DNA of 6,265 bases, from contig PCSD01000005.1 in NCBI GenBank assembly GCA_002771615.1, positions 1 through 6,265 on the forward strand. The letters are read 5' to 3'. Of the stretch, positions 1 through 5,496 are shown one piece after another. Under the pieces are notes generated by a model. That model made no database searches. It saw only the letters and a list, made by a program, of their open reading frames with translations, and was not told the DNA's origin. Made by a program: the position numbers and the translations under genes. The DNA comes from Candidatus Falkowbacteria bacterium CG23_combo_of_CG06-09_8_20_14_all_49_15. Lineage in GTDB: Bacteria; Patescibacteriota; Patescibacteriia; Patescibacteriales; UM-FILTER-48-10. Each line of letters begins with the position of its first letter. Within the stretch, counting starts at the first letter, position 1.

Positions 1-33
1 AAAAAGTTCGGATTTTAACCAAAAGGCACCGCC

Positions 34-80
34 AATAAAAAACGGCGAGAGATTTTTGAAAATTTCTCGCCGTTTTTATT
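34..80. terminator. Long intrinsic terminator, probably bidirectional
   Basis: Positions 38-56 pair with 59-77 almost without interruption. The core CGGCGAGA/TCTCGCCG (43-50 with 65-72) is extended outward by A5/T5 pairs and inward by further A-T pairs, and AAT/ATT at 34-36 and 78-80 adds to the base. T-runs lie on the 3' side on both strands, so it could end a plus-strand gene left of the window and also minus-strand transcription. The gene it serves is not visible. Confidence 0.8.
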
Positions 81-137
81 GAAAATTTTCTGGCCAGGCG
101 GTTTTTTTGGAAAAATAGCCTAATCGGGAAAACAAAT

Positions 138-157
138 AAAGCGGCGCCGGCCGCTTT
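138..157. repeat. Perfect GC-rich inverted repeat (hairpin)
   Basis: AAAGCGGC (138-145) and GCCGCTTT (150-157) form an exact 8-bp stem with a GCCG loop. The following sequence is AT-rich but lacks a clean T-run, so a second, weaker terminator or a plain structural element is possible. It lies between the strong terminator and the promoter of the first gene. Confidence 0.5.
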
Positions 158-206
158 CATTATATAAATTATAGAAAATACAATCTGGCTTGTTCCGGTT
201 TTTAAC

Positions 207-235
207 TGGACGGACGGCCGCAAATCTGCTAAAAT
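207..235 (+). promoter_or_regulatory. Sigma70-type promoter of the TspO-like operon
   Basis: A -35-like TGGACG (207-212, four of six consensus positions) is separated by 17 bases from an extended -10, TGC followed by TAAAAT (227-235). The predicted start is near 242, giving a leader of about 18 nt. That leader carries TAGGA (244-248), a modest Shine-Dalgarno site 11 bases before the ATG. Confidence 0.5.
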
Positions 236-259
236 CTAATCAATAGGAAAAAAATTTAT

Positions 260-1039
260 ATGAAAAATACCTTGATGAAAATTTTTGCCGCGGCCGCCTA
301 TCTGGCCATGGTGGCGGTGAATTTTTTGGCTAACAGCCTGCCGATTAACAATCGTTCCACCGGCGAGATATCAGACGCCTATCCCAATCTCTTCGCGCCG
401 GCCGGCCTGGCCTTTTCCATCTGGGGATTGATTTATCTTTTACTGGGCGTTTTTGTGCTTTATCAATTCACCAAGGACAGCCAGGTTCGGGCCGGGTTTT
501 TGGCCAAAATAAATTTTTTCTTTATTGTTTCTTCGCTCGCCAATCTGGCGTGGATTTTCGCCTGGCATTATGATCTCATCGGCCTGTCAGTCCTGATTAT
601 GGCGATTTTGCTCGCTTCGCTCATAAAAATCGCCGATCGTCTGCGCGTTGAAAATTTCACCGCGCGGGAAAAATTTTTTCTGGCCACGCCTTTTCATGTG
701 TATTTCGGCTGGATTACCGTGGCGGCCATCGCCAATATCACGGTCTTTTTGGTGGGTAGCGGCTGGAACGGATTCGGCCTCCCCGACTTTGTCTGGACAA
801 GCATTATCCTTTTGGTCGGAGCCTTGATCGGAATCCTGCGGATGCGCAAAGATCGGAATATCGCTTATGGCTTGGTGTTGGTTTGGGCTTACCTCGGCAT
901 TCTGCTCAAACATTTTTCCGCCAGCGGTTTTGACCGCCAATATCCGAGCGTCATGGCCACGGTGGCCATCTGTTTGGCTTTGTTCGGATTTTACATCGGG
1001 AGAATTGTTATCAAGAATCAGTCTATTCAATCTATATGA
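260..1039 (+). CDS. TspO/MBR-related multi-pass membrane protein
   Basis: This 259-residue, strongly hydrophobic protein has about eight predicted membrane spans (roughly residues 8-24, 46-68, 84-103, 106-125, 144-166, 178-195, 200-217 and 231-250). Family signature stretches are visible: N-x(5)-LPIN near residues 21-30, TGEISD (34-39), FAPAGLAFSIWGLIY (45-59), an N-x-x-W pair at 94-98, and PFHVYFGWITVAAIAN (144-159). From memory, these match a group of bacterial proteins usually named tryptophan-rich sensory protein or TspO-like, which are longer than classical TspO (about 160 residues, five spans). Classical TspO binds tetrapyrroles and sterols; the ligand of this longer group is not established. 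The start is supported by the TAGGA site and the promoter just upstream. The stop overlaps the next start (ATGA), so the two genes are probably translationally coupled. Family assignment is fairly sure, function is not. Confidence 0.75.
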   Translation: MKNTLMKIFAAAAYLAMVAVNFLANSLPINNRSTGEISDAYPNLFAPAGLAFSIWGLIYLLLGVFVLYQFTKDSQVRAGFLAKINFFFIVSSLANLAWIFAWHYDLIGLSVLIMAILLASLIKIADRLRVENFTAREKFFLATPFHVYFGWITVAAIANITVFLVGSGWNGFGLPDFVWTSIILLVGALIGILRMRKDRNIAYGLVLVWAYLGILLKHFSASGFDRQYPSVMATVAICLALFGFYIGRIVIKNQSIQSI

Positions 1040-1593
1040 TAATCGATCCCGCCAATAAAGCCGTGTCCGTAATAAAAAAAATTTTATTTATCGTGCAATT
1101 ATTTTTAGGTTTTTTAAAATATTCCTGCTTGGCGCCGGCGGTGTTAAGTTTTTCGGCGGTTTTGCTTTTTGTCGTTTTAAGCATTAAACCAAATTTTTCT
1201 TTCCGCTTTTTGGCCTATTTTTCCATCATCAACTCCCAATTTAAAAATGAGACATTTTCTTTTGGTACTAAGGAAATTTTGGAAATATTTTCTTTTGTCG
1301 GGCTTGTATGTACAGCGGTTTTTTTTATTGTCAAATGGGCGATAAAAAAATTAGGACGGTCGGAAATCCGTTTTTCCATTAAAGTAAAATTTTTTATTTT
1401 CGGTACGGCTGTTAGCCTGTTGTATTTTTTAGCTTTCTTGGTCGTTATTTTTAGCAAGAAGCTGGATGGCAATTTTTATTTTGTCTTTGGCGTTTTTTAT
1501 TTAGTTAATATATCTTCCCTGGCCGGATACTTTTTTTTAACTTTTTTACAGAATAAGATTGCTTTCTTGGCGGAAAAATATCAAATCCAATGA
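1036..1593 (+). CDS. Small multi-pass membrane protein of unknown function
   Basis: This 185-residue protein is rich in Phe, Leu, Ile and Lys. Predicted membrane segments lie at about residues 14-27, 33-50, 84-104, 118-141 and 147-172, so four or five spans. I do not recognise a family or any catalytic motif. Its ATG overlaps the preceding TGA in an ATGA junction and no good Shine-Dalgarno site is present, so expression probably depends on coupling to the TspO-like gene. Base composition is clearly more AT-rich than in the genes around it, especially the M20-like and GNAT genes. That may reflect the Phe/Lys/Ile-heavy membrane composition, faster evolution or recent acquisition. The operon arrangement suggests a role linked to the TspO-like protein, for example as a membrane partner, but this is inference from position only. 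Confidence 0.7.
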   Translation: MIIDPANKAVSVIKKILFIVQLFLGFLKYSCLAPAVLSFSAVLLFVVLSIKPNFSFRFLAYFSIINSQFKNETFSFGTKEILEIFSFVGLVCTAVFFIVKWAIKKLGRSEIRFSIKVKFFIFGTAVSLLYFLAFLVVIFSKKLDGNFYFVFGVFYLVNISSLAGYFFLTFLQNKIAFLAEKYQIQ

Positions 1594-1614
1594 GGATATA
1601 ATAATCTATTTTTT

Positions 1615-1658
1615 GACCGGCCATAACGGCAAAAGTTTAAACCCTTTATGGCTCGGTC
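1615..1658. terminator. Hairpin between convergent genes, possible terminator
   Basis: GACCGGCCATAA (1615-1626) pairs with TTATGGC-T-CGGTC (1646-1658) over 12 base pairs with one bulged T and a loop of about 19 bases. The TAA stop of the minus-strand MFS gene lies inside the right arm. Neither strand has a textbook T-run directly after the stem, although TTTTT-rich sequence follows on the plus strand near 1669. The position between two converging genes favours a shared terminator, but the form is not canonical. Confidence 0.4.
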
Positions 1659-2284
1659 GGTTTATAGAATTTTTTCCGGACACTCAGCAATAGGAGCGTG
1701 CCAACCAGAGAAACGGCCGCGGCGAGAACAAAAAGATAGGTGAAGCCGAGGCGGTAGGCGATGACGCCGCCCAGGATCGCGGCCGCGGCTGAGGACAGAT
1801 CGGTCAAGGTGAAATACATTCCCCATTCCCGGCCTTCTTGCCGCTTGTCCAGATGGCGGCTGAAAGAAGCGGTCCAGGACGGAAAAAGGAAAGCCGCGGC
1901 CAGGCCGAGAAAAAATTGGAGAATGTATAGTCCGGCCACCGAATCGATAAAAATATACATAAGATAGACCAGGGAAAAACAAGCCGTGCCGCCGGTCATT
2001 GCCCAAAAATCATCCTTTTCGCCTCGGATGCTGTCAATCAGGGCGGAAGTGGCGATCTGGCTCAAGCTTTTTGACAGGAGATAGATCATGGACGCGATGC
2101 CCACCACTTCCAAGTTTCCGCCCGGGATCCGGTCGGTGATATACACGGCGAACAAGGGCGTAACAAAACCCAGTCGGGACATGACCGTTAAAATGTCCGA
2201 GAGGATCATGATCCTGACCACCGGGTTGAAGCGGCGGAAATACGACCAGGGGTAATTGGAAGTTTTACGGATTATTTCTGCCAT
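1646..2284 (-). CDS. Half-length MFS transporter-like protein (six spans)
   Basis: From the ATG at 2284 this encodes 212 residues with six predicted membrane spans (about 22-48, 57-80, 94-113, 116-140, 155-178 and 180-201). The loop after span 2 (ALIDSIRGEKDDF, 81-93) is a degenerate MFS motif A, and the span 4/5 region (FPSWTASFSRHL, then REWGMYFTLTDLSSAAAAILGG) is typical of the N-terminal half of Major Facilitator Superfamily permeases. Normal members have about 400 residues and twelve spans. The C-terminal half is absent, and no remnant follows because the next sequence belongs to the convergent gene. It ends in a normal basic tail, so it looks like a finished six-span protein that would have to dimerise to form a transporter. 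The frame is open upstream to a TTG at 2320, but that stretch contains the promoter. Substrate unknown. Confidence 0.75.
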   Translation of the reverse strand: MAEIIRKTSNYPWSYFRRFNPVVRIMILSDILTVMSRLGFVTPLFAVYITDRIPGGNLEVVGIASMIYLLSKSLSQIATSALIDSIRGEKDDFWAMTGGTACFSLVYLMYIFIDSVAGLYILQFFLGLAAAFLFPSWTASFSRHLDKRQEGREWGMYFTLTDLSSAAAAILGGVIAYRLGFTYLFVLAAAVSLVGTLLLLSVRKKFYKPTEP

Positions 2285-2290
2285 AGGCTG

Positions 2291-2320
2291 ATTATACCAC
2301 GGCGAAGGCAGAAAGCCCAA
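2291..2320 (-). promoter_or_regulatory. Extended -10 promoter predicting a leaderless mRNA
   Basis: Read on the minus strand, TGG-TATAAT (2299-2291) is a perfect extended -10 element. A weak -35, TTGGGC (2320-2315), lies 18 bases upstream. Seven bases downstream of the -10 is 2284, the A of the MFS gene's ATG. The predicted transcript therefore has no 5' untranslated region. This promoter lies inside the in-frame sequence upstream of the ATG and argues against the longer TTG start at 2320. Confidence 0.6.
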
Positions 2321-2330
2321 TGGCCAGATT

Positions 2331-2360
2331 TTTAATTACGGCCTTTAGCGCGTTTAATAT
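2331..2360 (+). promoter_or_regulatory. Weak candidate promoter of the M20-like gene
   Basis: TTTAAT (2331-2336) and TAATAT (2355-2360) are 18 bases apart and predict a start near 2367, seven bases before the ATG at 2374. The sequence before the ATG (TTTTTTATTAAAAA) holds no Shine-Dalgarno site, in line with a very short leader. All matches are partial, so this is tentative. It is divergent from the MFS promoter. Confidence 0.3.
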
Positions 2361-2373
2361 TTTTTATTAAAAA

Positions 2374-3459
2374 ATGATCAAGGCGAAAGACATTCTGCCG
2401 GTTTTTTTGGAACTCATCGCGATTGATCCGTCCGGCGGCCAAGAAAAAAAATTAGCCCAAGCGGTTTTGCGGCGCTTCGCGGCCGCGGGTTGCCGGGCTC
2501 GGCCGGACCGCTACGGCAATGTGCTCGCGTTTTTACCCGGTCAGGGCGAAGCGCTTTTGTATTGCGCCCGTTTGGATGCGGCCGGGCCAGGACCAAGAGC
2601 GAAGCCGCTTATAAAAGGCGATCTGATCCGGAGCGCCGGCGCCGCGGTCCTGGGCGCGGACAGCATGGCTGGCGCGGCGGCAATGCTGGCGGCGGCGCAA
2701 GGCCTGCACACCAAAAAAGCCAAGCACCGGCCGCTGGAAATGGTTTTTACCCGCAGGCCAGAGGCCGGCTTAAGCGGGGCAGGTAATTTGCCCTTCCATA
2801 AACTGCGGGCTAAAGAGGCCTTGGTGATTGAAGCGGCCGGGCCTTTGGGACGGATCGTTACGGCCGCGCCTCATATCTATCATTTAGATATCGTGGTCAA
2901 AGGCCGCAGCGCCGATGCCGGTTGGGAACCGGAAAAGGGCTTGAACGCGATCCGGGTCGCCAGCCGCGCCATCGCGGAAATCAGGACCGGTCGGATCACG
3001 AAGACGGTTACGAACAACATCGCCTTGATCAGCGGCGGCCACGCGCTCGGGATCGTGCCGGATCGGGTCGAGGTCAAAGCGGAAACGCGGGCGCTCAGCC
3101 TTAAAGAAGCACAGGCGCAAGCCGACCTGATCATCCGCGCGTTCAAGAAACAAGTGCGCCTGGCCAAAGCTGGTTTATATCTGAAAACCAGGCTGGCCGT
3201 CCGCGGTTACGCCTGGCCGGCGCGCGACGAATTCATCAAAAGCATCATCCGGATCAACCATCAGCTTGGCTTAGTCTCGAGCGTAGGCAGTGACGGCGGC
3301 TTGAGCGACGCCAACATCCTGGCGGAAAAAAAGATTAAGGCCGTGGCCATTTCCGCTGGCACCAAAAACCGTCTTACGGCCAGGGAAACGATCCGCGTGA
3401 GCGAACTGGTCAAAATCGCCAACTTTCTCGCGGCGTTTGCCCAAGTGATAAAAAAATAA
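2374..3459 (+). CDS. M20-family (PepT-like) predicted inactive peptidase
   Basis: This 361-residue protein follows the M20 metallopeptidase plan (tripeptidase PepT/YqjE-like): catalytic domain at about 1-165 and 280-361, dimerisation (lid) domain at about 166-275. Diagnostic stretches are LGADSMAGAAAMLAA (93-107), FTRRPEAGLSGAGNL (125-139), a G-x-E-P-E-K-G-L-N-A-I block (183-193), GIVPDRVEVKAETRAL (226-241) and GGLSDANI (308-315). In active relatives two zinc ions are held by His, a bridging Asp, a Glu after the catalytic Glu, an Asp/Glu, and a C-terminal His. Here the first His (H-x-D) is Arg66 while Asp68 stays, bridging Asp96 stays, catalytic Glu is Pro129 while Glu130 stays, Glu153 stays, and the last His is Leu334. 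The lid-domain His that normally reaches the partner's active site is Asp181. Binuclear hydrolysis looks impossible, yet the frame is intact and the fold signatures are kept. It is probably a peptide-binding or regulatory pseudoenzyme. No clear operon partner. Confidence 0.8.
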   Translation: MIKAKDILPVFLELIAIDPSGGQEKKLAQAVLRRFAAAGCRARPDRYGNVLAFLPGQGEALLYCARLDAAGPGPRAKPLIKGDLIRSAGAAVLGADSMAGAAAMLAAAQGLHTKKAKHRPLEMVFTRRPEAGLSGAGNLPFHKLRAKEALVIEAAGPLGRIVTAAPHIYHLDIVVKGRSADAGWEPEKGLNAIRVASRAIAEIRTGRITKTVTNNIALISGGHALGIVPDRVEVKAETRALSLKEAQAQADLIIRAFKKQVRLAKAGLYLKTRLAVRGYAWPARDEFIKSIIRINHQLGLVSSVGSDGGLSDANILAEKKIKAVAISAGTKNRLTARETIRVSELVKIANFLAAFAQVIKK

Positions 3460-3536
3460 TTTTTGGCTTATTTTAGCTATATTTTTCTAAGCAATAATAA
3501 AAAACCGGCCAATTATATTTAAAAGAAGATAAAAAA

Positions 3537-3564
3537 TTGACTTTTGTTCCATATCTGCTATAAT
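3537..3564 (+). promoter_or_regulatory. Near-consensus sigma70 promoter of the attenuator
   Basis: TTGACT (3537-3542, five of six) and an extended -10, TGC plus TATAAT (3556-3564), are separated by 16 bases. This is the best promoter in the window. The predicted start is about 3571, so transcription begins 16 nt before the leader peptide and about 233 nt before the GNAT gene. Confidence 0.85.
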
Positions 3565-3586
3565 TATCCACAATAGTAGAATAAAT

Positions 3587-3685
3587 ATGATTAAGACAGC
3601 ACAAAAAACGGGTTTTTATTTCGGCTTCTTCTTTTACGGCCCTGCGGGGAGACCGGTTGTTTGTGGTGTTTTAACGAAAAATTAG
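3587..3685 (+). CDS. Phe/Tyr-rich leader peptide (32 residues)
   Basis: A short frame with ATG at 3587 and TAG at 3683-3685 starts MIKTAQKTG, continues FYFGFFFY at residues 10-17, and then runs GPAGRPVV into CGVLTKN. Seven of eight residues in the block are aromatic (five Phe, two Tyr; codons 3614-3637). It begins 16 nt after the predicted transcription start and has no evident Shine-Dalgarno site. The block ends exactly where the first RNA helix of the attenuator begins, and the frame runs through the second helix strand. Known analogues are the E. coli pheA leader (with FFFAFFF) and PheM upstream of pheST. The peptide itself probably has no function: its translation would report Phe- and Tyr-tRNA charging. 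An alternative is a drug- or metabolite-arrested leader such as those before erm or cat genes. Confidence 0.75.
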   Translation: MIKTAQKTGFYFGFFFYGPAGRPVVCGVLTKN

Positions 3686-3743
3686 ACACCATTAGGAAAA
3701 ACAAGAAACCGGCTCCTCGTTTTGAGGGGCCGGTTTTCTTTTT
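3637..3743 (+). promoter_or_regulatory. Ribosome-mediated transcription attenuator (1:2, 2:3, 3:4 helices)
   Basis: Three alternative helices can be drawn. Helix 1:2: CGGCCC (3637-3642) with GGG (3647-3649) and CCG (3653-3655). Helix 2:3, the antiterminator: 3653-3664 with 3701-3712, eleven pairs (one G-U) and a single G-A mismatch, enclosing a small hairpin at 3665-3691 (TGGTGT/ACACCA). Helix 3:4: the terminator at 3706-3736. Strand 3653-3655 is shared by 1:2 and 2:3; strand 3706-3712 is shared by 2:3 and 3:4. A ribosome paused on the Phe/Tyr codons would cover strand 1, free strand 2, favour 2:3 and let transcription continue into the GNAT gene. Free translation would leave 3:4 and stop transcription. 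No T-box signature is present. Confidence 0.75.
3706..3743 (+). terminator. Intrinsic terminator within the 5' leader
   Basis: AAACCGGCTCCTC (3706-3718) pairs with GAGGGGCCGGTTT (3724-3736) over 13 bp with one U-G wobble and a five-base GTTTT loop. The T-tract TTTTCTTTTT follows (3734-3743). It sits between the promoter and the coding region 60 bases before the next ATG, so it is a leader terminator and not the end of an upstream gene. Confidence 0.9.
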
Positions 3744-3803
3744 GCTCATTACAAAAAAAAGGCAGGAAGATTTATTAACTTTTTCCCAAGACCGGAGGAA
3801 CAG

Positions 3804-5408
3804 ATGGAAACATTGAAAAAGAACGGGGAGAATCTGAATTTGGGCCAGAAGCTGGGCATTGCCAGCCTCTTGGGCGGACAGCAAAAATCCGGCTTTGCCG
3901 ATTCTTCGTTGGTCAACAAGCTCTTCCATAATTTGGAAGACAGGATCAACCAGGCCGCGCAAGGCGCGGTCATTGATCTGGAAGCGGACAAGTACGCCCA
4001 TAATGGCTATCGCCGCTTCACGCTCAACGCGGACGGCTTGACTGTGGCGCAGGCCGTGACCCTGGTTTCCAAGAAAGTGCAAGGCATCCAGGGGCACTAT
4101 CTGTTTTTCATCCACACTGATCCCTTTTTCCAGCGTAAAGGCCTGGCCGGACAACTGCTCGCGAATTTCAAAATTTTTTTGGAAGACAGCGGGGAAATCG
4201 GCCTTTTGGACAACATCATCCCGTCCACTGACCCGGCCGCGGGCATGTATCAAAAGCAAGGCTGGCAGAGCTTGGGTGAAATCATCGGTCACGGTACGGT
4301 CGCCGCTTTAAGCAGGAAAGCGAACGGCGTTTCAATCGGCGCCGGCCGAGGCAAAGAAGAAGCTGGCCATCCGATGGTATACGTTCCGGCGCGCTGGAAA
4401 TCAGCCCAAGAGATTTTGCGGCGGGCTTTGCCGGAGATCTTTTACCAACTTCAGTCCAAGCACGACCTGATCGCCATGCGCCAGAATGAGATTTTCGTGG
4501 CTCAGACAATTTCCGAATTCAAGGAAATGCTCAGCACTTTGCTCGTGTTTTTTCAGGATGAGATCGAAGCGCAAGCCGTCTCGCCTTTGGCGCGCTATCT
4601 TTTCACCCGTTTGGCCGTCAAGCTGGCCGGTTTCAAGAGAAGCATCGTCAAGCTGGCCGGTTATACCGGCGGGGATTCGATTGAACAGATTGCTATCCCC
4701 CTGCCCATCCTTTCCTTGCCTATCCAATCCTACGAACCGCCGGCGGTCAAGAACAAGCGGATCCAGATTGACGGGGATTGGCAGTTATGGATGAAGTTGC
4801 CGCGGACGATCCAGGAATTCCCGGCCCAGGGCATTGAAGCTTTGCCGAACTATTTCCGCCCATCCTTGGCCGTCTGGCTGGAAGAGCGGGGAAAAATGCC
4901 GTCTTACGGCTTCATGATCCGGGATATCCTGAGCTTGGGCTATGATCCCACCCGCCTCAAGGAAATCCCGATCGACGGCGAGCCGCATATCTTTGAGCGG
5001 CTGCGGCTGGGCGCTTTGCCCGCGGTCAACGCGACCAATGGCTTTCTGGCCGTCTTGCAGACAAAACTCCGGGGCGCCCGCGCGCAAGAAGCTTTTGTCC
5101 GTTTCAACCCGCCGGTTCTGACCATCCAGGACAGCGGCAACGCTTATGTCCTGCGCCGCAAAGTCAATGGCGTGCATTATGACGAGGCGGTCAATCTCCT
5201 GGAAAGATACCAGAACCGGATCTTCGGGGCGGTGGCCAGAAAAATCCTGGCCACGGTCCGCTCCGCGCGCGAATTGGCGGCCGGCCTGGACGCCGAGCAA
5301 GAGAAGAACCTGACCTATTTCGTGCCCTGGGATTTGGAGCACAATCAGCCGAAAATCATGGTTGATTGGTCGGGCCTGAGCTATCTGGAGGAGGTGATAA
5401 TTTCCTAG
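3804..5408 (+). CDS. GNAT-domain protein with large uncharacterised C-terminal region
   Basis: This 534-residue, apparently cytosolic protein has no signal peptide or clear membrane span. Residues about 55-170 look like a GNAT acyltransferase fold. The motif A region is IHTDPFFQRKGLAGQLL (103-119), with the acyl-CoA pyrophosphate loop Q110-R-K-G113-L-A115 matching Q/R-x-x-G-x-G/A. A motif B-like stretch, DPAAGMYQKQGW (143-154), follows. Residues about 185-534 match no family I recognise. They include an amphipathic, probably helical region (197-290), a VKLAGF/VKLAGY repeat (272-287), a Pro-rich linker (299-315) and a mixed domain ending in SYLEEVIIS. The ATG is fixed by a strong GGAGG (3794-3798), five bases upstream. 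Expression should depend on the Phe/Tyr attenuator. It is monocistronic, with its own terminator at 5432. The acyl acceptor is unknown: small molecule, protein N-terminus or, given the regulation, something linked to aromatic amino acids or translation. Confidence 0.7.
   Translation: METLKKNGENLNLGQKLGIASLLGGQQKSGFADSSLVNKLFHNLEDRINQAAQGAVIDLEADKYAHNGYRRFTLNADGLTVAQAVTLVSKKVQGIQGHYLFFIHTDPFFQRKGLAGQLLANFKIFLEDSGEIGLLDNIIPSTDPAAGMYQKQGWQSLGEIIGHGTVAALSRKANGVSIGAGRGKEEAGHPMVYVPARWKSAQEILRRALPEIFYQLQSKHDLIAMRQNEIFVAQTISEFKEMLSTLLVFFQDEIEAQAVSPLARYLFTRLAVKLAGFKRSIVKLAGYTGGDSIEQIAIPLPILSLPIQSYEPPAVKNKRIQIDGDWQLWMKLPRTIQEFPAQGIEALPNYFRPSLAVWLEERGKMPSYGFMIRDILSLGYDPTRLKEIPIDGEPHIFERLRLGALPAVNATNGFLAVLQTKLRGARAQEAFVRFNPPVLTIQDSGNAYVLRRKVNGVHYDEAVNLLERYQNRIFGAVARKILATVRSARELAAGLDAEQEKNLTYFVPWDLEHNQPKIMVDWSGLSYLEEVIIS
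4617..4662 (+). repeat. 16-bp direct repeat within the GNAT gene
   Basis: GTCAAGCTGGCCGGTT occurs exactly at 4617-4632 and 4647-4662, ten codons apart and in the same frame. It encodes VKLAG-F and VKLAG-Y. It is probably a small in-frame duplication in a helical segment. Confidence 0.6.
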
Positions 5409-5431
5409 CCTCGAAAAAGTTAAACAAAATC

Positions 5432-5463
5432 AAGCCGGAGAATTCGTTCCCCGGCTTTTTCTT
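5432..5463 (+). terminator. Intrinsic terminator of the GNAT gene with UUCG loop
   Basis: AAGCCGG (5432-5438) pairs with CCGGCTT (5451-5457). After an A-C mismatch the stem continues GAA/TTC (5440-5442 with 5447-5449) and closes on a TTCG tetraloop (5443-5446). TTTTT-C-TT follows. It begins 24 bases after the stop codon and ends the monocistronic unit. Confidence 0.88.
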
Positions 5464-5490
5464 GGTTGAAATCCGATTTTGCGGTATAAT
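5462..5490 (+). promoter_or_regulatory. Promoter of the candidate non-coding RNA
   Basis: A perfect -10 TATAAT (5485-5490) has a half-matching -35, TTGGTT (5462-5467), 17 bases upstream. The predicted start is G5497, directly before the closing helix of the structured region. No credible coding region follows on this strand, which favours an RNA gene. Confidence 0.5.
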
Positions 5491-5496
5491 TGGAAC

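Noticed and set aside
159..173. TATAAT-like elements on the minus strand left of the first gene
   Set aside because: No acceptable -35 lies 16-18 bases away on that strand, and no minus-strand gene follows. They are probably chance in AT-rich DNA.
1597..1602. TATAAT after the second gene
   Set aside because: It overlaps the end of that gene, has no -35 of note, and leads only into a convergent gene.
3463..3494. TTGGCTTA/TAAGCAA hairpin after the M20-like gene
   Set aside because: The loop is long, the stem is AT-rich with a bulge, and no T-run follows. It is not convincing as a terminator.
3571..3803. T-box riboswitch upstream of the GNAT gene
   Set aside because: The leader has a terminator and antiterminator, but there is no TGGNACCGCG-type T-box sequence or specifier stem. 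The translated aromatic leader explains the structure better.
3591..4292. Minus-strand open frame of 233 codons
   Set aside because: It covers the attenuator and the start of the GNAT gene in antisense, with low-complexity basic and Ser-rich translation. It is a shadow of the real gene.
5389..5398. AGGAGGTGAT, a full anti-16S match, at the end of the GNAT gene
   Set aside because: It encodes the C-terminal residues EEVI and has no ATG, GTG or TTG start at a proper distance downstream, so it is not evidence for another gene.
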